A stretch of 64,000 bases of DNA from Lysobacterales bacterium (GTDB lineage Bacteria > Pseudomonadota > Gammaproteobacteria > Xanthomonadales > Rhodanobacteraceae). Location of the stretch: contig JAFKMZ010000020.1 of assembly GCA_017305055.1 (NCBI GenBank), positions 1-64,000 of the forward strand, written 5' to 3'. Both the position numbers and the translations under genes were made by a program. The notes under the pieces are model-generated. The model was not told where the DNA came from. It saw only the letters and a list, made by a program, of their open reading frames with translations, and did not search any database. This document shows, piece by piece, positions 1 to 11,807 of the stretch. Position 1 is the stretch's first letter. Each line of letters begins with the position of its first letter.

Positions 1-1067
1 ATGCGCAACACGGTCATCTCGAAGCCGGTGCGCGCGTCCGGGGCCAGCGCAAGGTCGCGCCGCCCAGCCGTGGCCATCTGGTAGTACAGCTGTACGTCCT
101 CGGCCGCCAGACCTGGCGCAAGGCCTGCCAGCGCATGATCGTCGTCGACCCCGTCGGCCGGCTGGTAGCCGGGCACCAGTTGCAGCAACTGCAGCTGGTG
201 CAGCATGCCGGCGAGGTCGTCCAGCACCCCGGCATAATCCGGCGCATACGCGGCGACCCGGGCGCACGCCTCCATGAGCGCGGATCCATCCCCGGCGGCC
301 ACGGCTTCGAGCAGGGCCATCACCTGCGCGCGTGCGACGCCACCCAGCATGGCCCGCACATCGTCACCGTGCACCGTACCCGCACCGTAGGCGATGGCCT
401 GGTCCAGCAGGGACAAGCCGTCACGCAGCGAACCGTCGGCCGCCTTGGCCAGCTCGGCAATGGCGTCGTCGTCGCAGGCCACCTGCTCGGCGTCCAGGAT
501 GTGGCGCAGCTGGCCGGCAATCTGCCCCGGCAACAGGCGTTTCAGGTTGAACTTCAGGCAGCGCGACAGCACGGTGACCGGCAGCTTCTGCGGATCGGTG
601 GTGGCGAGCAGGAACTTCACATGCGCGGGCGGCTCTTCCAGGGTCTTGAGCAGCGCGTTGAACGCATTCTTCGAGAGCATGTGCACCTCATCGATCAGGT
701 ACACCTTGAAACGCCCCCGCGCCGGCGCGTACTGCGCGTTCTCGATGAGTTCGCGCACGTCGTCCACGCCGGTATTGCTGGCCGCATCGATCTCCAGCAG
801 ATCGACGAAGCGGCCCTCGTCCACAGCCTGGCAGATGGCGCACTCGCCGCATGGCTCGGCCGACTGCCCGCGCTCACAGTTCAGCGACTTGGCGAAGATG
901 CGCGCAATCGTGGTCTTGCCCACGCCGCGGGTGCCGGTGAACAGGTAGGCGTGATGCATGCGGCCGGTATCCAGCGCATTGCTGAGCGCCTGCACCACGT
1001 GTTCCTGGCCCACCAGTTCGCCGAATTTGCGCGGCCGCCACTTGCGCGCGAGTACTTGATAAGACAT
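1..1067 (-). CDS. dnaX: DNA polymerase III subunit gamma/tau (5' part, cut by window edge)
   Basis: Clamp-loader ATPase of the replicative DNA polymerase III holoenzyme; it loads the beta sliding clamp. About 355 N-terminal residues are present and the gene runs off the left edge. The start MSYQVLARKWRP is the typical DnaX beginning. A Walker A motif GTRGVGKTT lies at residues 45-53, four zinc-ligand cysteines at 64, 73, 76 and 79, a Walker B DEVHML near residue 126, and a sensor-1 stretch TTDPQKLPVTVLSRC follows. The ATG at 1067 is preceded by AAGGTG. The tau-specific C-terminus and any programmed frameshift site are outside the window. Identification is certain from the N-terminal AAA+ core. 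Confidence 0.97.
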   Translation of the reverse strand, partial: MSYQVLARKWRPRKFGELVGQEHVVQALSNALDTGRMHHAYLFTGTRGVGKTTIARIFAKSLNCERGQSAEPCGECAICQAVDEGRFVDLLEIDAASNTGVDDVRELIENAQYAPARGRFKVYLIDEVHMLSKNAFNALLKTLEEPPAHVKFLLATTDPQKLPVTVLSRCLKFNLKRLLPGQIAGQLRHILDAEQVACDDDAIAELAKAADGSLRDGLSLLDQAIAYGAGTVHGDDVRAMLGGVARAQVMALLEAVAAGDGSALMEACARVAAYAPDYAGVLDDLAGMLHQLQLLQLVPGYQPADGVDDDHALAGLAPGLAAEDVQLYYQMATAGRRDLALAPDARTGFEMTVLR

Positions 1068-1205
1068 GCCATACACCTTGGGGCGTATGTCGATTGTGCC
1101 AAGTCGACGCCGACAAGTCAGCAAACTTCAGTCGCGCGGCCTCGCGCCTGGGCACGCCAATTCCCCGCTGAACAGCGTGCAGGCACGGCAGCGACACCCT
1201 GACAT

Positions 1206-1237
1206 CGACCGTCCCCGGGGTCACCAGGGAACGGTCG
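1206..1237. repeat. Hairpin downstream of the BNR-repeat gene
   Basis: Arms CGACCGT/ACGGTCG extended by CCC/GGG with one bulged base, and an 11-nt loop. It sits 18 nt past the stop of the preceding minus-strand gene, between it and dnaX. Neither strand has a T-tract, so it may stabilise a 3' end or be a weak terminator. Confidence 0.4.
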
Positions 1238-1255
1238 AGGGCACCGGCAACGGCC

Positions 1256-4200
1256 TCAGATGTGCACGGTGGGCAATTTGGCCTGGCTGAGCTTGACGTT
1301 GAGCTGGGCGACATCGGTGGTTTCCAGCTCATGCGATTTGGCCAGGGTGGCATCCGCTGTCTTCTGCACCTTGCCATAGCCGGCGACGATGGCCGCCGTC
1401 GGTGGCTCCACTCCGCCCTGCGCCGCCGAGAAGGACATCCGCATGAGGGTCGAGCTCAGGCCCTTCAGGCTCTCCGGCGTCGGCTCGGCGGCACCTTCCC
1501 CGGATGAATCTGGCGATGGCGTCGCGGCAAAGCCCTCGATCTGCCTCGCCTTCTGGTCCAACGCGGCAATGGCCGCCGCCAGCTTCTTCTGGCCGGCGGC
1601 TTGCGGACCCAGTGCCGCGAGCTGTTTGCGCAGCTGGGCGACATCATGGGTTGCGGCCCCGACCTTGCCCTGCAGCGCCTTGATCTGGTCGATCAGCTGC
1701 ACCTGCGCCTGCAATGCGGCCACGCGGTATTGAATACCTGGATTCATCTGCACCGTCAGCGGCTCGGAGTAGCTCTGGCCATCAACCGTCAACCTGACCG
1801 TGTATTGGCCAGGCAACACGGCGGTACCGCCACCGCCCAGGAACGCGGCCATGCCGGTAGGCGCTGGCGTACCCGGCGCCATGGCCTTGAGATCCCAGGC
1901 AAAGCGGTGCATGCCAGCCGTAGCCGGGAGCGCTGCCGGTTCGGCGCGCCAGACTGCGGGCACGTCCATGGTCTTGGGATCCTGCTGCGGGAACTTGTCC
2001 GTACTCGCGTAGCGGCGGATGACCTTGCCGCCTGCATCGAGGATTTCCAGCGTCACTGGCCCTTGTGCGTTGGCTTTCAGCCAGTAGTCCAGGATCGCCC
2101 CCTTCATACGCGGCTCACCCGACCAGACCTCGACCGGATCCATGTTCGCCGCCGGCTTCAGGCTGGAGCCGCGGCTGAAGCCGCCGCGGCCGGCGTCCAT
2201 GAACGCGGTTTCCGGTTTGAACAGGTACGCCGCCGCCTGCGCCATGTCCGGCGTGAGCTGGTGCAGTGGATTCAGGTCGTCCAGGATCCAGAAGCCTCGG
2301 CCAAACGTGGCGATGGCCACCGAGTTGTCGTGGAAGACGAAATCCCGTACCTCCACCGTCGGCATGTTCAGCCGCAGCGACTGCCACTGCGCGCCGCTGT
2401 CGAAGGAGACGTAGACGCCGGTCGAGGTGCCGGCAAGCACCATGCCCTTGCGGCCGGGATCCTGCTTGATCGACATCACGTAGGCACCGCGAGGCAGACC
2501 GTTGTCGACTTCCTGCCAGGTCTTGCCGCCATCCGTGGTGCGCAGCACGTGCGGGGCGTAGTCGTTGAGGCGATGGCGGTCGATGGCCGCGTAGGCGGTA
2601 CCGGCATCGAAATGCGAGGCATCGAGCATGATCACCTTGCTCCACGGCGTCACCGATTTGGGCGTGACATCCTGCCAGTGCTTGCCGCCATCGGTGGTGT
2701 GCCAGATGAGCCCGTCATCAGTCCCCGCCCACACCGTGTCGGCTGCCAGGGGAGAGGGCGCAATGGTGTAGATGACTCCCCAGTGCGAGCCGCCGGTCTG
2801 CTGCGCGTGCGTCGTATCGGCAGCCGTCGCGGGGTCAAGGTTGGAGGGAATGCCCGGGCGTGCACGGCTCAGGTCGGGACTGATCTTGTCCCAGTTCTGC
2901 CCGCCGTCCGTGCTCCTGAACAGGAACTGGTTGGAGTAGTACACGGCGTGCTTGTCGGCCATGGAGAACACCACCGGCAAGGTCCAGGTCTTGCGGAACG
3001 CCTCGCCGGGATAGGCATCCAGTGGCGAGATCGACTGGTTGGCGCCGGTGACTGCATTGCAGCGCGTAACGCCGGTGAAGGAAATGCCGTAGAGCTCGGC
3101 CTCGCCCAGCGGATCGGCCGCCATGCCATTGCTCTCGCCGCCGGTGCAGGCCTGCTCCCAGAAGCGGTAGGTGATGCGGCCACGCGCGACGTCCGTACTG
3201 ACCGGGTGGCCGCCGCTGTCCTGCATCGCGCCATACACCCAGAACGGGTCACGGTTGTCGGCGGTGATGTGGTAGATCTGGCCGGTGGGCTGGTTGTTCC
3301 ACGAGCTCCAGCTGCGCGCGCCGTCGACGCTGACGATGGTGCCCTGGTCGCTGCTCAGCACCATGCGGTCCGGGTCGTTCGGATTCACCCACAGACGATG
3401 GTAGTCGTCGCCGCCCGGTGCGCCCTTGATCGCCTCGAAACTCTTGCCGCCATCCGTCGAGCGGTAGGTGGACGTGTTCATGACGTACAGCTTGTCCGGA
3501 TTCTTCGGATCGACTGTGACGCGGTCGAAATACCATCCGCGACCCCAGATGCGCGCCTCGCCGTCAGCGAGATGCCAGGTGGCTCCCGCGTCATCCGAGC
3601 GGTACAGGCCGCCTTGCTTGGCATCGATGATCGCGTACACCCGGTCCGGATCGCTCGGCGCCACCGCCACGCCGATCTTGCCGACGCCGGCGGTTGGCAA
3701 GCCGTGGCCAAGCTGCTCCCACGTGGCACCGCCGTCGGTGGATTTGTACAGGCCACCGCCCGGCCCGTTGGAAGGCGGGTAGACGCTCCACGGCGGGCGC
3801 CGGGTTGCCCACAGGGCCGCATAGATCACCTGGGAATTGCCCGGCGCGAACGCGAGGTCGATCGCGCCCACGTTTTCATTCTTGTACAGCACCTGTTTCC
3901 AGCTCTGGCCGCCGTCGGTGGAGGCATAGACGCCGCGCTCGGGGTTGGCCGCATACAGGTTGCCGAGCACGGCGACGAACACGCGATTCGGATCGGCTGG
4001 ATCGACGATGATCTCGCCGATGTGCATGCTCTTGTCGAGGCCGATGTGGGTCCAGGTCTTGCCGGCATCGATCGACTTGTACATGCCGTCCCCGTAGGAG
4101 ATCTGCGAGCGCGGATCGGCCTCGCCCGTGCCCACGTAGACCACGTTTGGATTGGAGGGCGCCACCGCAATCGCGCCAATCGAGGCAATCGGCTCGTCGT

Positions 4201-4474
4201 CGAAGATTGGCATCCATGTGGTTCCGGCGTTGGTGGTCTTCCATACGCCGCCATCCACCGCACCGAAATAGAATACGTTGGGTTGGCTGGCCACGCCGGC
4301 GGCAGCCACGCTGCGGCCGGCGCGGAACGGCCCAAGCAGCCGCCAGTGCAGTCCGGACATCAGGCCCGGGTCGTAGCCCTGGGCCACGGCCGGCAGCGCC
4401 GAGAGCGCCGCGCCCAGGGCAAGGATGGCCGGCAACAGCCAGTGGCAGCTGCGCGCACAGGCAGGCAAATACAT
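1256..4474 (-). CDS. Secreted sortilin/VPS10-like BNR-repeat beta-propeller protein
   Basis: About 1072 residues. The start at 4474 is chosen because AGGAG lies 8 nt upstream and the product then opens with a clear signal peptide ending near ALPAVAQG. Many Asp-box (BNR) motifs of the form STDGGxxW recur (for example STDGGKSF, STDGGQNW and TTDGGKTW). This is the pattern of sortilin/VPS10 and glycosidase-like seven- or ten-bladed propellers. The last ~250 residues leave the propeller and contain a coiled-coil-like Ala/Gln/Leu-rich segment. Such proteins are common in Xanthomonadales and are usually of unknown function; they have been compared with sialidases and with the VPS10 sorting domain. 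Export to the periplasm or beyond is likely. The substrate is unknown. Confidence 0.85.
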   Translation of the reverse strand: MYLPACARSCHWLLPAILALGAALSALPAVAQGYDPGLMSGLHWRLLGPFRAGRSVAAAGVASQPNVFYFGAVDGGVWKTTNAGTTWMPIFDDEPIASIGAIAVAPSNPNVVYVGTGEADPRSQISYGDGMYKSIDAGKTWTHIGLDKSMHIGEIIVDPADPNRVFVAVLGNLYAANPERGVYASTDGGQSWKQVLYKNENVGAIDLAFAPGNSQVIYAALWATRRPPWSVYPPSNGPGGGLYKSTDGGATWEQLGHGLPTAGVGKIGVAVAPSDPDRVYAIIDAKQGGLYRSDDAGATWHLADGEARIWGRGWYFDRVTVDPKNPDKLYVMNTSTYRSTDGGKSFEAIKGAPGGDDYHRLWVNPNDPDRMVLSSDQGTIVSVDGARSWSSWNNQPTGQIYHITADNRDPFWVYGAMQDSGGHPVSTDVARGRITYRFWEQACTGGESNGMAADPLGEAELYGISFTGVTRCNAVTGANQSISPLDAYPGEAFRKTWTLPVVFSMADKHAVYYSNQFLFRSTDGGQNWDKISPDLSRARPGIPSNLDPATAADTTHAQQTGGSHWGVIYTIAPSPLAADTVWAGTDDGLIWHTTDGGKHWQDVTPKSVTPWSKVIMLDASHFDAGTAYAAIDRHRLNDYAPHVLRTTDGGKTWQEVDNGLPRGAYVMSIKQDPGRKGMVLAGTSTGVYVSFDSGAQWQSLRLNMPTVEVRDFVFHDNSVAIATFGRGFWILDDLNPLHQLTPDMAQAAAYLFKPETAFMDAGRGGFSRGSSLKPAANMDPVEVWSGEPRMKGAILDYWLKANAQGPVTLEILDAGGKVIRRYASTDKFPQQDPKTMDVPAVWRAEPAALPATAGMHRFAWDLKAMAPGTPAPTGMAAFLGGGGTAVLPGQYTVRLTVDGQSYSEPLTVQMNPGIQYRVAALQAQVQLIDQIKALQGKVGAATHDVAQLRKQLAALGPQAAGQKKLAAAIAALDQKARQIEGFAATPSPDSSGEGAAEPTPESLKGLSSTLMRMSFSAAQGGVEPPTAAIVAGYGKVQKTADATLAKSHELETTDVAQLNVKLSQAKLPTVHI

Positions 4475-4676
4475 GGGGTGATCTCCTCGCTCGGACATAT
4501 GGCGGCGTGACCACGTCGGCCACCACCGCCGTGCATCGAGCGAGAGGTGTGAGCTGGCGTTGCCACGGACCCCGCACGCCCTCATGGCGGCGGATTCGCG
4601 GGGCGTAGTTCAAGGCGCGCACGCGCCGGGTGTCAAGTGCCAGTCGGCACCCTGGGCGCCGCCGACCTCCCGGAAT

Positions 4677-5552
4677 CTACCCCATGCGGCCGACCCTGGC
4701 GGCCTGGCCCAGCGTCGCGAAATCCACGTCGCTCAGCGTGATGTCCGCGGCGCCGACGTTCTCCTCCAGATGCGCCACCTTGGACGTCCCGGGGATCGAC
4801 AACACTACCGGGCTGCGCTTCAGCAGCCAGGCCAGGGCAATCTGGCTCGGCGAGGCGCCATGTCGGCGGGCGACGGCCCGCAGCGGCGAATCAGCACGCG
4901 CCAGGCTGCCGCCGGAGAGTGGATACCAGGGGATGAAGCCGATGCCATGCGCGGTGCAATAGTCCAGCACGTCCTCGCGCATGCGGCTGGTGGCGCTGTA
5001 ATGGTTCTGCACGGTCGCCACCGGGAACACTTTTGCTGCCGCCTCGATTTCCTCCACCGTGACCTCGCTCAGGCCGGCAAAGCGAATCAGGCCCTGGTCG
5101 ATGAACGACTTGATGGCGCCAAACTGCTCGTCGCGTGGCACACCAGGATCAATGCGGTGCAGCTGCCACAAGGTGATCTGCTCAACACCGAGGTGGCGCA
5201 GGCTCATCTTTACCTGCTGCAACAGATAGTCGGGGCGGCCAAGCGGCACCCATTCCGTGGGTCCAGGGCGAACCTGCCCGCCTTTGGTCGCGATGCGCAG
5301 CCCGGTATACGGGCGCAGCGCTTCGGCCAGCAGGAGCTCGGACACGTCCGGCCCATAGGAATCAGCGGTATCGATGAAGTTGATCCCCAACTCTGGCACC
5401 CGGCGCAGAGTGCGCAACGCCTCGGAGCGGTCCTCTGGCTCGCCCCAGACCCCCGGCCCGGTGACGCGCATGGCGCCATACCCCAGGCGGTGGATCGGCA
5501 GCTCGCCGCCCAGCAGGAATTCTCCACTGCGTGAAGCATCAGGATGGGACAC
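4677..5552 (-). CDS. Aldo/keto reductase
   Basis: NAD(P)H-dependent oxidoreductase with a TIM-barrel AKR fold, about 291 residues. The catalytic tetrad is visible: Asp and Tyr in [10 protein letters not shown], Lys in RIATKGG and His in LWQLHRIDP. The C-terminal part has the cofactor-site pattern [14 protein letters not shown]. Two starts compete. ATG at 5558 has GGAGG only one base away. GTG at 5552 has the same GGAGG at the ideal 7-nt spacing and was chosen. It resembles E. coli YdbC-type reductases. The physiological substrate cannot be told from sequence. Confidence 0.88.
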   Translation of the reverse strand: MSHPDASRSGEFLLGGELPIHRLGYGAMRVTGPGVWGEPEDRSEALRTLRRVPELGINFIDTADSYGPDVSELLLAEALRPYTGLRIATKGGQVRPGPTEWVPLGRPDYLLQQVKMSLRHLGVEQITLWQLHRIDPGVPRDEQFGAIKSFIDQGLIRFAGLSEVTVEEIEAAAKVFPVATVQNHYSATSRMREDVLDYCTAHGIGFIPWYPLSGGSLARADSPLRAVARRHGASPSQIALAWLLKRSPVVLSIPGTSKVAHLEENVGAADITLSDVDFATLGQAARVGRMG

Positions 5553-5594
5553 GGGCATACCTCCGGCGTTCGAGTATAGGCCTGCCGAAACCCT

Positions 5595-5620
5595 TCTCCG
5601 CCAGATGCGCAAAACGCCCC
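5595..5620. repeat. Outlying copy of the tRNA-Ser tail/terminator sequence
   Basis: 26 nt identical to positions 5785-5810, containing the CCGCCA-type tRNA 3' end followed by the left half of the terminator. It lies 188 bp away from the nearer copy, in the same direction, and just inside the upstream region of the aldo/keto reductase gene. Confidence 0.85.
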
Positions 5621-5723
5621 GCACGGCATGCTTCGATCGGCGTTTCAGTTATATATCGTCCGAGGGATTGCTCACCCCATCCATGGGGTTCGCCCCTCCG
5701 CGCTGCGCGCTCCGGAGCCAGCC

Positions 5724-5761
5724 TTCGACTGTCCAAATTCGTTCCAGACGAATTTGTCGAA
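5724..5761. repeat. Two-step hairpin between the tRNA-tail copies
   Basis: Nested inverted repeat: outer arms TTCGAC/GTCGAA and inner arms AAATTCGT/ACGAATTT around a 5-nt loop. It stands in non-coding DNA between the two direct copies of the tRNA-Ser tail. AT-rich arms in a GC-rich genome suggest a structured or recently acquired element. No function can be assigned. Confidence 0.6.
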
Positions 5762-5782
5762 CCAAAAGGGTCCGTTCACACC

Positions 5783-5842
5783 TCTCTCCGCCAGATGCGC
5801 AAAACGCCCCGTGAGGGGCGTTTTGCGCATCTGGCGGAGAGA
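5783..5842. terminator. tRNA-Ser terminator inside a 28-bp perfect inverted repeat
   Basis: Positions 5783-5810 and 5815-5842 are exact reverse complements (28 nt each) separated by GTGA. The core AAAACGCCCC/GGGGCGTTTT (5801-5824) reads as an intrinsic terminator in both directions. The right arm includes the last 11 bases of tRNA-Ser, so the left arm is a mirrored copy of the tRNA 3' end. Confidence 0.8.
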
Positions 5843-5924
5843 GAGGGATTCGAACCCTCGATAAGGCTATAAACCCTATACTCCCTTAGCAGGGGAGCCC
5901 CTTCAGCCACTCGGGCATCTCTCC
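5832..5924 (-). tRNA. tRNA-Ser (anticodon GCT)
   Basis: 93-nt class II tRNA. It starts GGAGAGA, pairs with TCTCTCC before the discriminator G and an encoded CCA, has a long variable arm, an anticodon loop reading CTGCTAA (anticodon GCT, reading AGC/AGU) and the T-loop GGTTCGAATC. It lies directly after csrA, the same arrangement as alaS-csrA-serV in E. coli. Confidence 0.96.
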
Positions 5925-5997
5925 GGAACGGCGTCTGCAGTCGAGCAGAGCCGGGAAGCATACTGATCAGGGTGGCTGAGGTAAAGGCCGGACCGGC

Positions 5998-6252
5998 TCA
6001 CTCGTCGGAGGGTTTGACCGGCACCTGGGGGTCGGGCGAGGCAGGATGGGGCGAGGCAGATTCGGCCGCCGATAGCGGCGTGCCTTCATGCTCGGCGCGA
6101 ATGCGCTGGTAGATTTCCTCGCGATGCACCGCCACATTCTTGGGTGCGTTGATACCAATGCGGACCTGGTTGCCCTTCACGCCCAAAACCGTGACCGTGA
6201 CTTCGTCGCCAATCATCAAGGTCTCGCTCACCCTGCGTGTCAGTATCAACAT
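5998..6252 (-). CDS. csrA: Carbon storage regulator CsrA with C-terminal extension
   Basis: RNA-binding dimer that controls translation and stability of target mRNAs by binding GGA motifs. 84 residues, against about 61 in E. coli. Residues 1-58 follow the family closely: MLILTRR at the start, [19 protein letters not shown], and [10 protein letters not shown] with the RNA-binding Arg. After that comes a ~26-residue Ser/Pro/Glu-rich tail not found in E. coli CsrA. The ATG at 6252 has AGGGAG upstream. It sits between alaS and tRNA-Ser as in other gammaproteobacteria. Confidence 0.97.
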   Translation of the reverse strand: MLILTRRVSETLMIGDEVTVTVLGVKGNQVRIGINAPKNVAVHREEIYQRIRAEHEGTPLSAAESASPHPASPDPQVPVKPSDE

Positions 6253-6509
6253 GACTGTCACTCCCTAGCTTGATTGCGGGTCCGCTCATTGACTGGGACA
6301 CCAGCACGTGCTGCTCGTTCCCCGCATCAACGCCGCGTCATGCAAAACGCTCGCAGGTATCAAGGTGCTGGGCCAGTACCAGACTGGCGCTGGACGTGCC
6401 CGTCTGGCCGCGACATTGCCCGGATAATACCGACTCGCCGGAACCGCCGCGACGGCCCGGGCGCCGGTCAGTCGGCATTGGTACACAAAAGCCGTGGGCG
6501 GCCGCCCGC

Positions 6510-9155
<2,646 letters not shown>

Positions 9156-9207
9156 GCGGATCGTATGGCGATGATGGATGGCCAAGGCCGCAGGAAGCCA
9201 GGCGCGA

Positions 9208-9711
9208 TCAACTTTCTGGATCGGCGCTCTGGCCCATGTCGGCTTGGGTGGCAGCACGTACTGTGGCGGCGGCAAAGCCCCGACGCAAGAGGAACTGCGC
9301 CCGGCGCGCACGTGCGGCGTGGTCGCCGGCTCTGTCGGCGCCATATCGACGGCGCAACTGCGCAACTGCGCAGGCGTCCCAATCGACGTCGGCGGCATCC
9401 AGCAGCTCGCGGATGCGGGCGTCCGCAAAACCATGGCTCTTCAGCTCGGCATGCAGGCGCAGCGGGCCGTAGCCCTGGGCGATCCGGCTGCGCAGCAGCA
9501 TCTCGGCAAAACGCTGGTCGTCCTGATAATGGGCGGCTTCCAGCCGCGCCAACGCGGCAGTCGCCTCCGCCTCCGAGTGGCCCAATTGGGCAAGTCGGGT
9601 GTGCAGTTCCCGGCTGGAATATTCGCGCCGCGCCAGCATGCGCAGGGCGCGGTCGTAAGCGCTGGGCCCAGGCGACGAAGCGCCCTGCGTGGCGCGGCGA
9701 CCGGGCTTCAT
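9208..9711 (-). CDS. recX: Regulatory protein RecX
   Basis: Binds RecA filaments and limits recombinase activity. 167 residues from the ATG at 9711, which has GGGAGG about 9 nt upstream; a GTG at 9732 would add seven residues. Tandem three-helix repeats of RecX type are visible: [22 protein letters not shown] and later [32 protein letters not shown] (shown here only as landmarks). It follows recA on the same strand, the usual arrangement. The 200-nt gap to recA holds a REP-like hairpin. Confidence 0.93.
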   Translation of the reverse strand: MKPGRRATQGASSPGPSAYDRALRMLARREYSSRELHTRLAQLGHSEAEATAALARLEAAHYQDDQRFAEMLLRSRIAQGYGPLRLHAELKSHGFADARIRELLDAADVDWDACAVAQLRRRYGADRAGDHAARARRAQFLLRRGFAAATVRAATQADMGQSADPES

Positions 9712-9798
9712 CTCACCTGCCCTCCCGGGCACACGACCAACGTCCGCGGCATGCGCGCCAATGGCCAGTGGGAGCCCGCTTGTGACCGAAGGGAATCC

Positions 9799-9858
9799 CT
9801 CGTGGGCGGGCGATACCCCTGCCGGTGGTGATGCCTGCGGGGAGACCCCGCCCGCGAG
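9799..9858. repeat. REP-like inverted repeat between recA and recX
   Basis: Arms CTCGTGGGCGGG (9799-9810) and CCCGCCCGCGAG (9847-9858) pair over 12 positions with one G-U wobble and a 36-nt loop. The preceding GTGGGAGCCCGCTTG stretch resembles the heads of intergenic REP sequences of pseudomonads and xanthomonads. It may modulate recX expression relative to recA. Only one copy is present in this window. Confidence 0.4.
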
Positions 9859-9912
9859 CGAACTCCCCCAACAACGCTGGTGGCAGAACGATCACTCGCG
9901 CAGCATCCGCGC

Positions 9913-10953
9913 TTACGCCTCCTCGGTGGCCCTTTCCGTCGTGCCACCGGCAGCCGGCTCGCCCACCTGCACCAGCAGGCGCCTGCGCAGCTCCTGGTCG
10001 ATCGCGTCGGCGATTTCGGCATGCTCGCGCAGGAATTGGCGCACATTGTCCTTGCCCTGGCCGATGCGCTCACCGTTGTAGCTGTACCAGGCGCCGGATT
10101 TGTCGATCAGGTTTTCGGCCACGCCGAGGTCGATGATCTCGCCCTCGCGCGAAGTGCCCTCGCCGTACAGGATCTCGAACTCGCACTTGCGGAACGGCGG
10201 CGCCACCTTGTTCTTGACCACCTTGACCCGGGTTTCCGAGCCAATGACCTCCTCGCCCCGCTTCACCGCGCCAATGCGGCGGATATCAAGCCGCACCGAG
10301 GCATAGAACTTCAGCGCGTTGCCGCCGGTGGTGGTTTCGGGGTTGCCGAACATGACCCCGATCTTCATGCGGATCTGGTTGATGAAAATCACCAGGGTCC
10401 CGGACTTCTTGATGTTGGCAGTGAGCTTGCGCAGTGCCTGGCTCATCAGCCGCGCATGCAGGCCGACGTGGGAATCGCCCATCTCGCCCTCGATCTCGGC
10501 CTTCGGCGTCAAGGCCGCCACCGAATCGACCACCACCATGTCGACGGCGCCGGAGCGCACCAGCATGTCGACGATCTCCAGCGCCTGCTCGCCGGTATCC
10601 GGCTGCGAGACCAGCAGGTCGTCGACCTTCACACCCAGCTTCTCGGCATAGCTCGGATCGAGTGCATGCTCGGCGTCGATGAAGGCCGCGGTGCCGCCAG
10701 CACGCTGGCAGCTGGCAATGACCTGCAGGGTCATGGTGGTCTTGCCGGAGGACTCGGGACCGTAGATCTCGACCACCCGGCCGCGCGGCAGGCCGCCGAC
10801 GCCGAGCGCGATATCCAGTCCAAGCGAGCCGGTGGAAACCACGTCCACCGGCTCATGGGCGTGGTCGCCCATGCGCATGATGGCGCCTTTGCCGAATTGC
10901 TTCTCGATCTGGCTGAGCGCCGAAGTGAGCGCTTTGCGCTTGTTGTCATCCAT
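9913..10953 (-). CDS. recA: Recombinase RecA
   Basis: DNA-dependent ATPase for homologous recombination and SOS induction (LexA cleavage). 346 residues, standard length. Walker [10 protein letters not shown] is near residue 66, [14 protein letters not shown] carries Walker B, and loops L1/L2 include GEMGDSHVG and [18 protein letters not shown]. The acidic, low-complexity end TERATEEA is typical. The ATG at 10953 is followed by [13 protein letters not shown]. No lexA gene is adjacent, unlike in Xanthomonas, and no clear LexA box could be seen in the 143 nt upstream. Confidence 0.99.
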   Translation of the reverse strand: MDDNKRKALTSALSQIEKQFGKGAIMRMGDHAHEPVDVVSTGSLGLDIALGVGGLPRGRVVEIYGPESSGKTTMTLQVIASCQRAGGTAAFIDAEHALDPSYAEKLGVKVDDLLVSQPDTGEQALEIVDMLVRSGAVDMVVVDSVAALTPKAEIEGEMGDSHVGLHARLMSQALRKLTANIKKSGTLVIFINQIRMKIGVMFGNPETTTGGNALKFYASVRLDIRRIGAVKRGEEVIGSETRVKVVKNKVAPPFRKCEFEILYGEGTSREGEIIDLGVAENLIDKSGAWYSYNGERIGQGKDNVRQFLREHAEIADAIDQELRRRLLVQVGEPAAGGTTERATEEA

Positions 10954-11096
10954 CGTCTTGGTTCCAGTTGGGGCATCCCGGTCGAGGTACCGGCAAGGGC
11001 ATGATCCGCCGGCACTGTCTCAGGGGCTGCGATTGGCCGCCGGTGCTCGGCGCAGTATCCCACATCGCCCAAGCAGTCCCGGCGGGATGCAGCGAA

Positions 11097-11606
11097 TCAT
11101 GCCGTCAGGCAATGGCGCAAGCCGCTGAGCGCCGCAGCCACGGTCTGGCGCCGGACCGAGGTGCGGTTACCCGCGAAGTGGAAACACCGTGCATCGGCCC
11201 CGGCGCCTCGCCGCTGCCAGCCTATCCACACCGTGCCGACCGGCTTGTCCGGCGTGCCGCCGCCGGGGCCGGCAATTCCGGTCACCGCCACCGCCAGGTC
11301 CGCCGTCGAGTGGGCCAGCGCACCGGCCAGCATTTCCCGCGCGGTCTCGGCACTGACCGCGCCAAACCGCTCGAGCGTCGCCAGGGAGACGCCGAGCAGG
11401 CGGTGCTTGGCCTCGTTGCTGTAGGTCACCAGTCCGGCCTCGAACCATGCCGAGCTGCCGGGCTGATCGGTCACGAGTTTTGCGATCCAGCCGCCTGTGC
11501 AGGATTCAGCCGTCACCAGCCGCAACCCCTGGGATTCCAGTATCTCCGCCAGCTCCCGTACCAAATCCAGCAGGTCCGCCTCACACGGATCGGAATGCAA
11601 TGCCAT
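11097..11606 (-). CDS. pncC: Nicotinamide-nucleotide amidohydrolase (CinA C-terminal domain family)
   Basis: PncC deamidates NMN to nicotinate mononucleotide in the NAD salvage cycle. 169 residues, the single-domain form rather than the two-domain CinA. The family signature TAESCTGGWIAKLVTD is near residue 32, followed by VTYSNEAKHRLLGV and VTGIAGPGGGTPDKPVGTVW, all diagnostic. It lies directly upstream of recA, as in E. coli (ygaD-recA). The ATG at 11606 begins MALHSDP. Confidence 0.94.
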   Translation of the reverse strand: MALHSDPCEADLLDLVRELAEILESQGLRLVTAESCTGGWIAKLVTDQPGSSAWFEAGLVTYSNEAKHRLLGVSLATLERFGAVSAETAREMLAGALAHSTADLAVAVTGIAGPGGGTPDKPVGTVWIGWQRRGAGADARCFHFAGNRTSVRRQTVAAALSGLRHCLTA

Positions 11607-11807
11607 ACGTGACCCTCATGCCCTGCCGGGGCGACTGTTCCGCCGACGTCGTAGTGTAGACGGCCGCCCGCAGTCGGTGCCTGTGTGTGCCCATCCCCTA
11701 CGCGAGGCAAAGGTCTCGACCCCTTGCAGCTCCTGGGCGAACCACCACCATGCCTTGCATACCGCGCATCGGTCCAGCGCGTCCCGCATGCAACGAAGAG
11801 ACGACAG

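Noticed and set aside
1068-1255. 4.5S RNA gene near dnaX
   Set aside because: The conserved GGAAGGAAGCAGCC core is absent on both strands.
1601-4510. 969-codon open frame on the plus strand opposite the sortilin-like gene
   Set aside because: High GC at third codon positions leaves long stop-free antisense frames; the translation has no family resemblance and is His/Arg/Val-biased, while the minus frame has clear motifs.
5595-5842. Integrated prophage or island at tRNA-Ser
   Set aside because: Direct copies of the tail exist but only 162 bp of non-coding DNA separate them, and no integrase is nearby; kept only as a possible scar.
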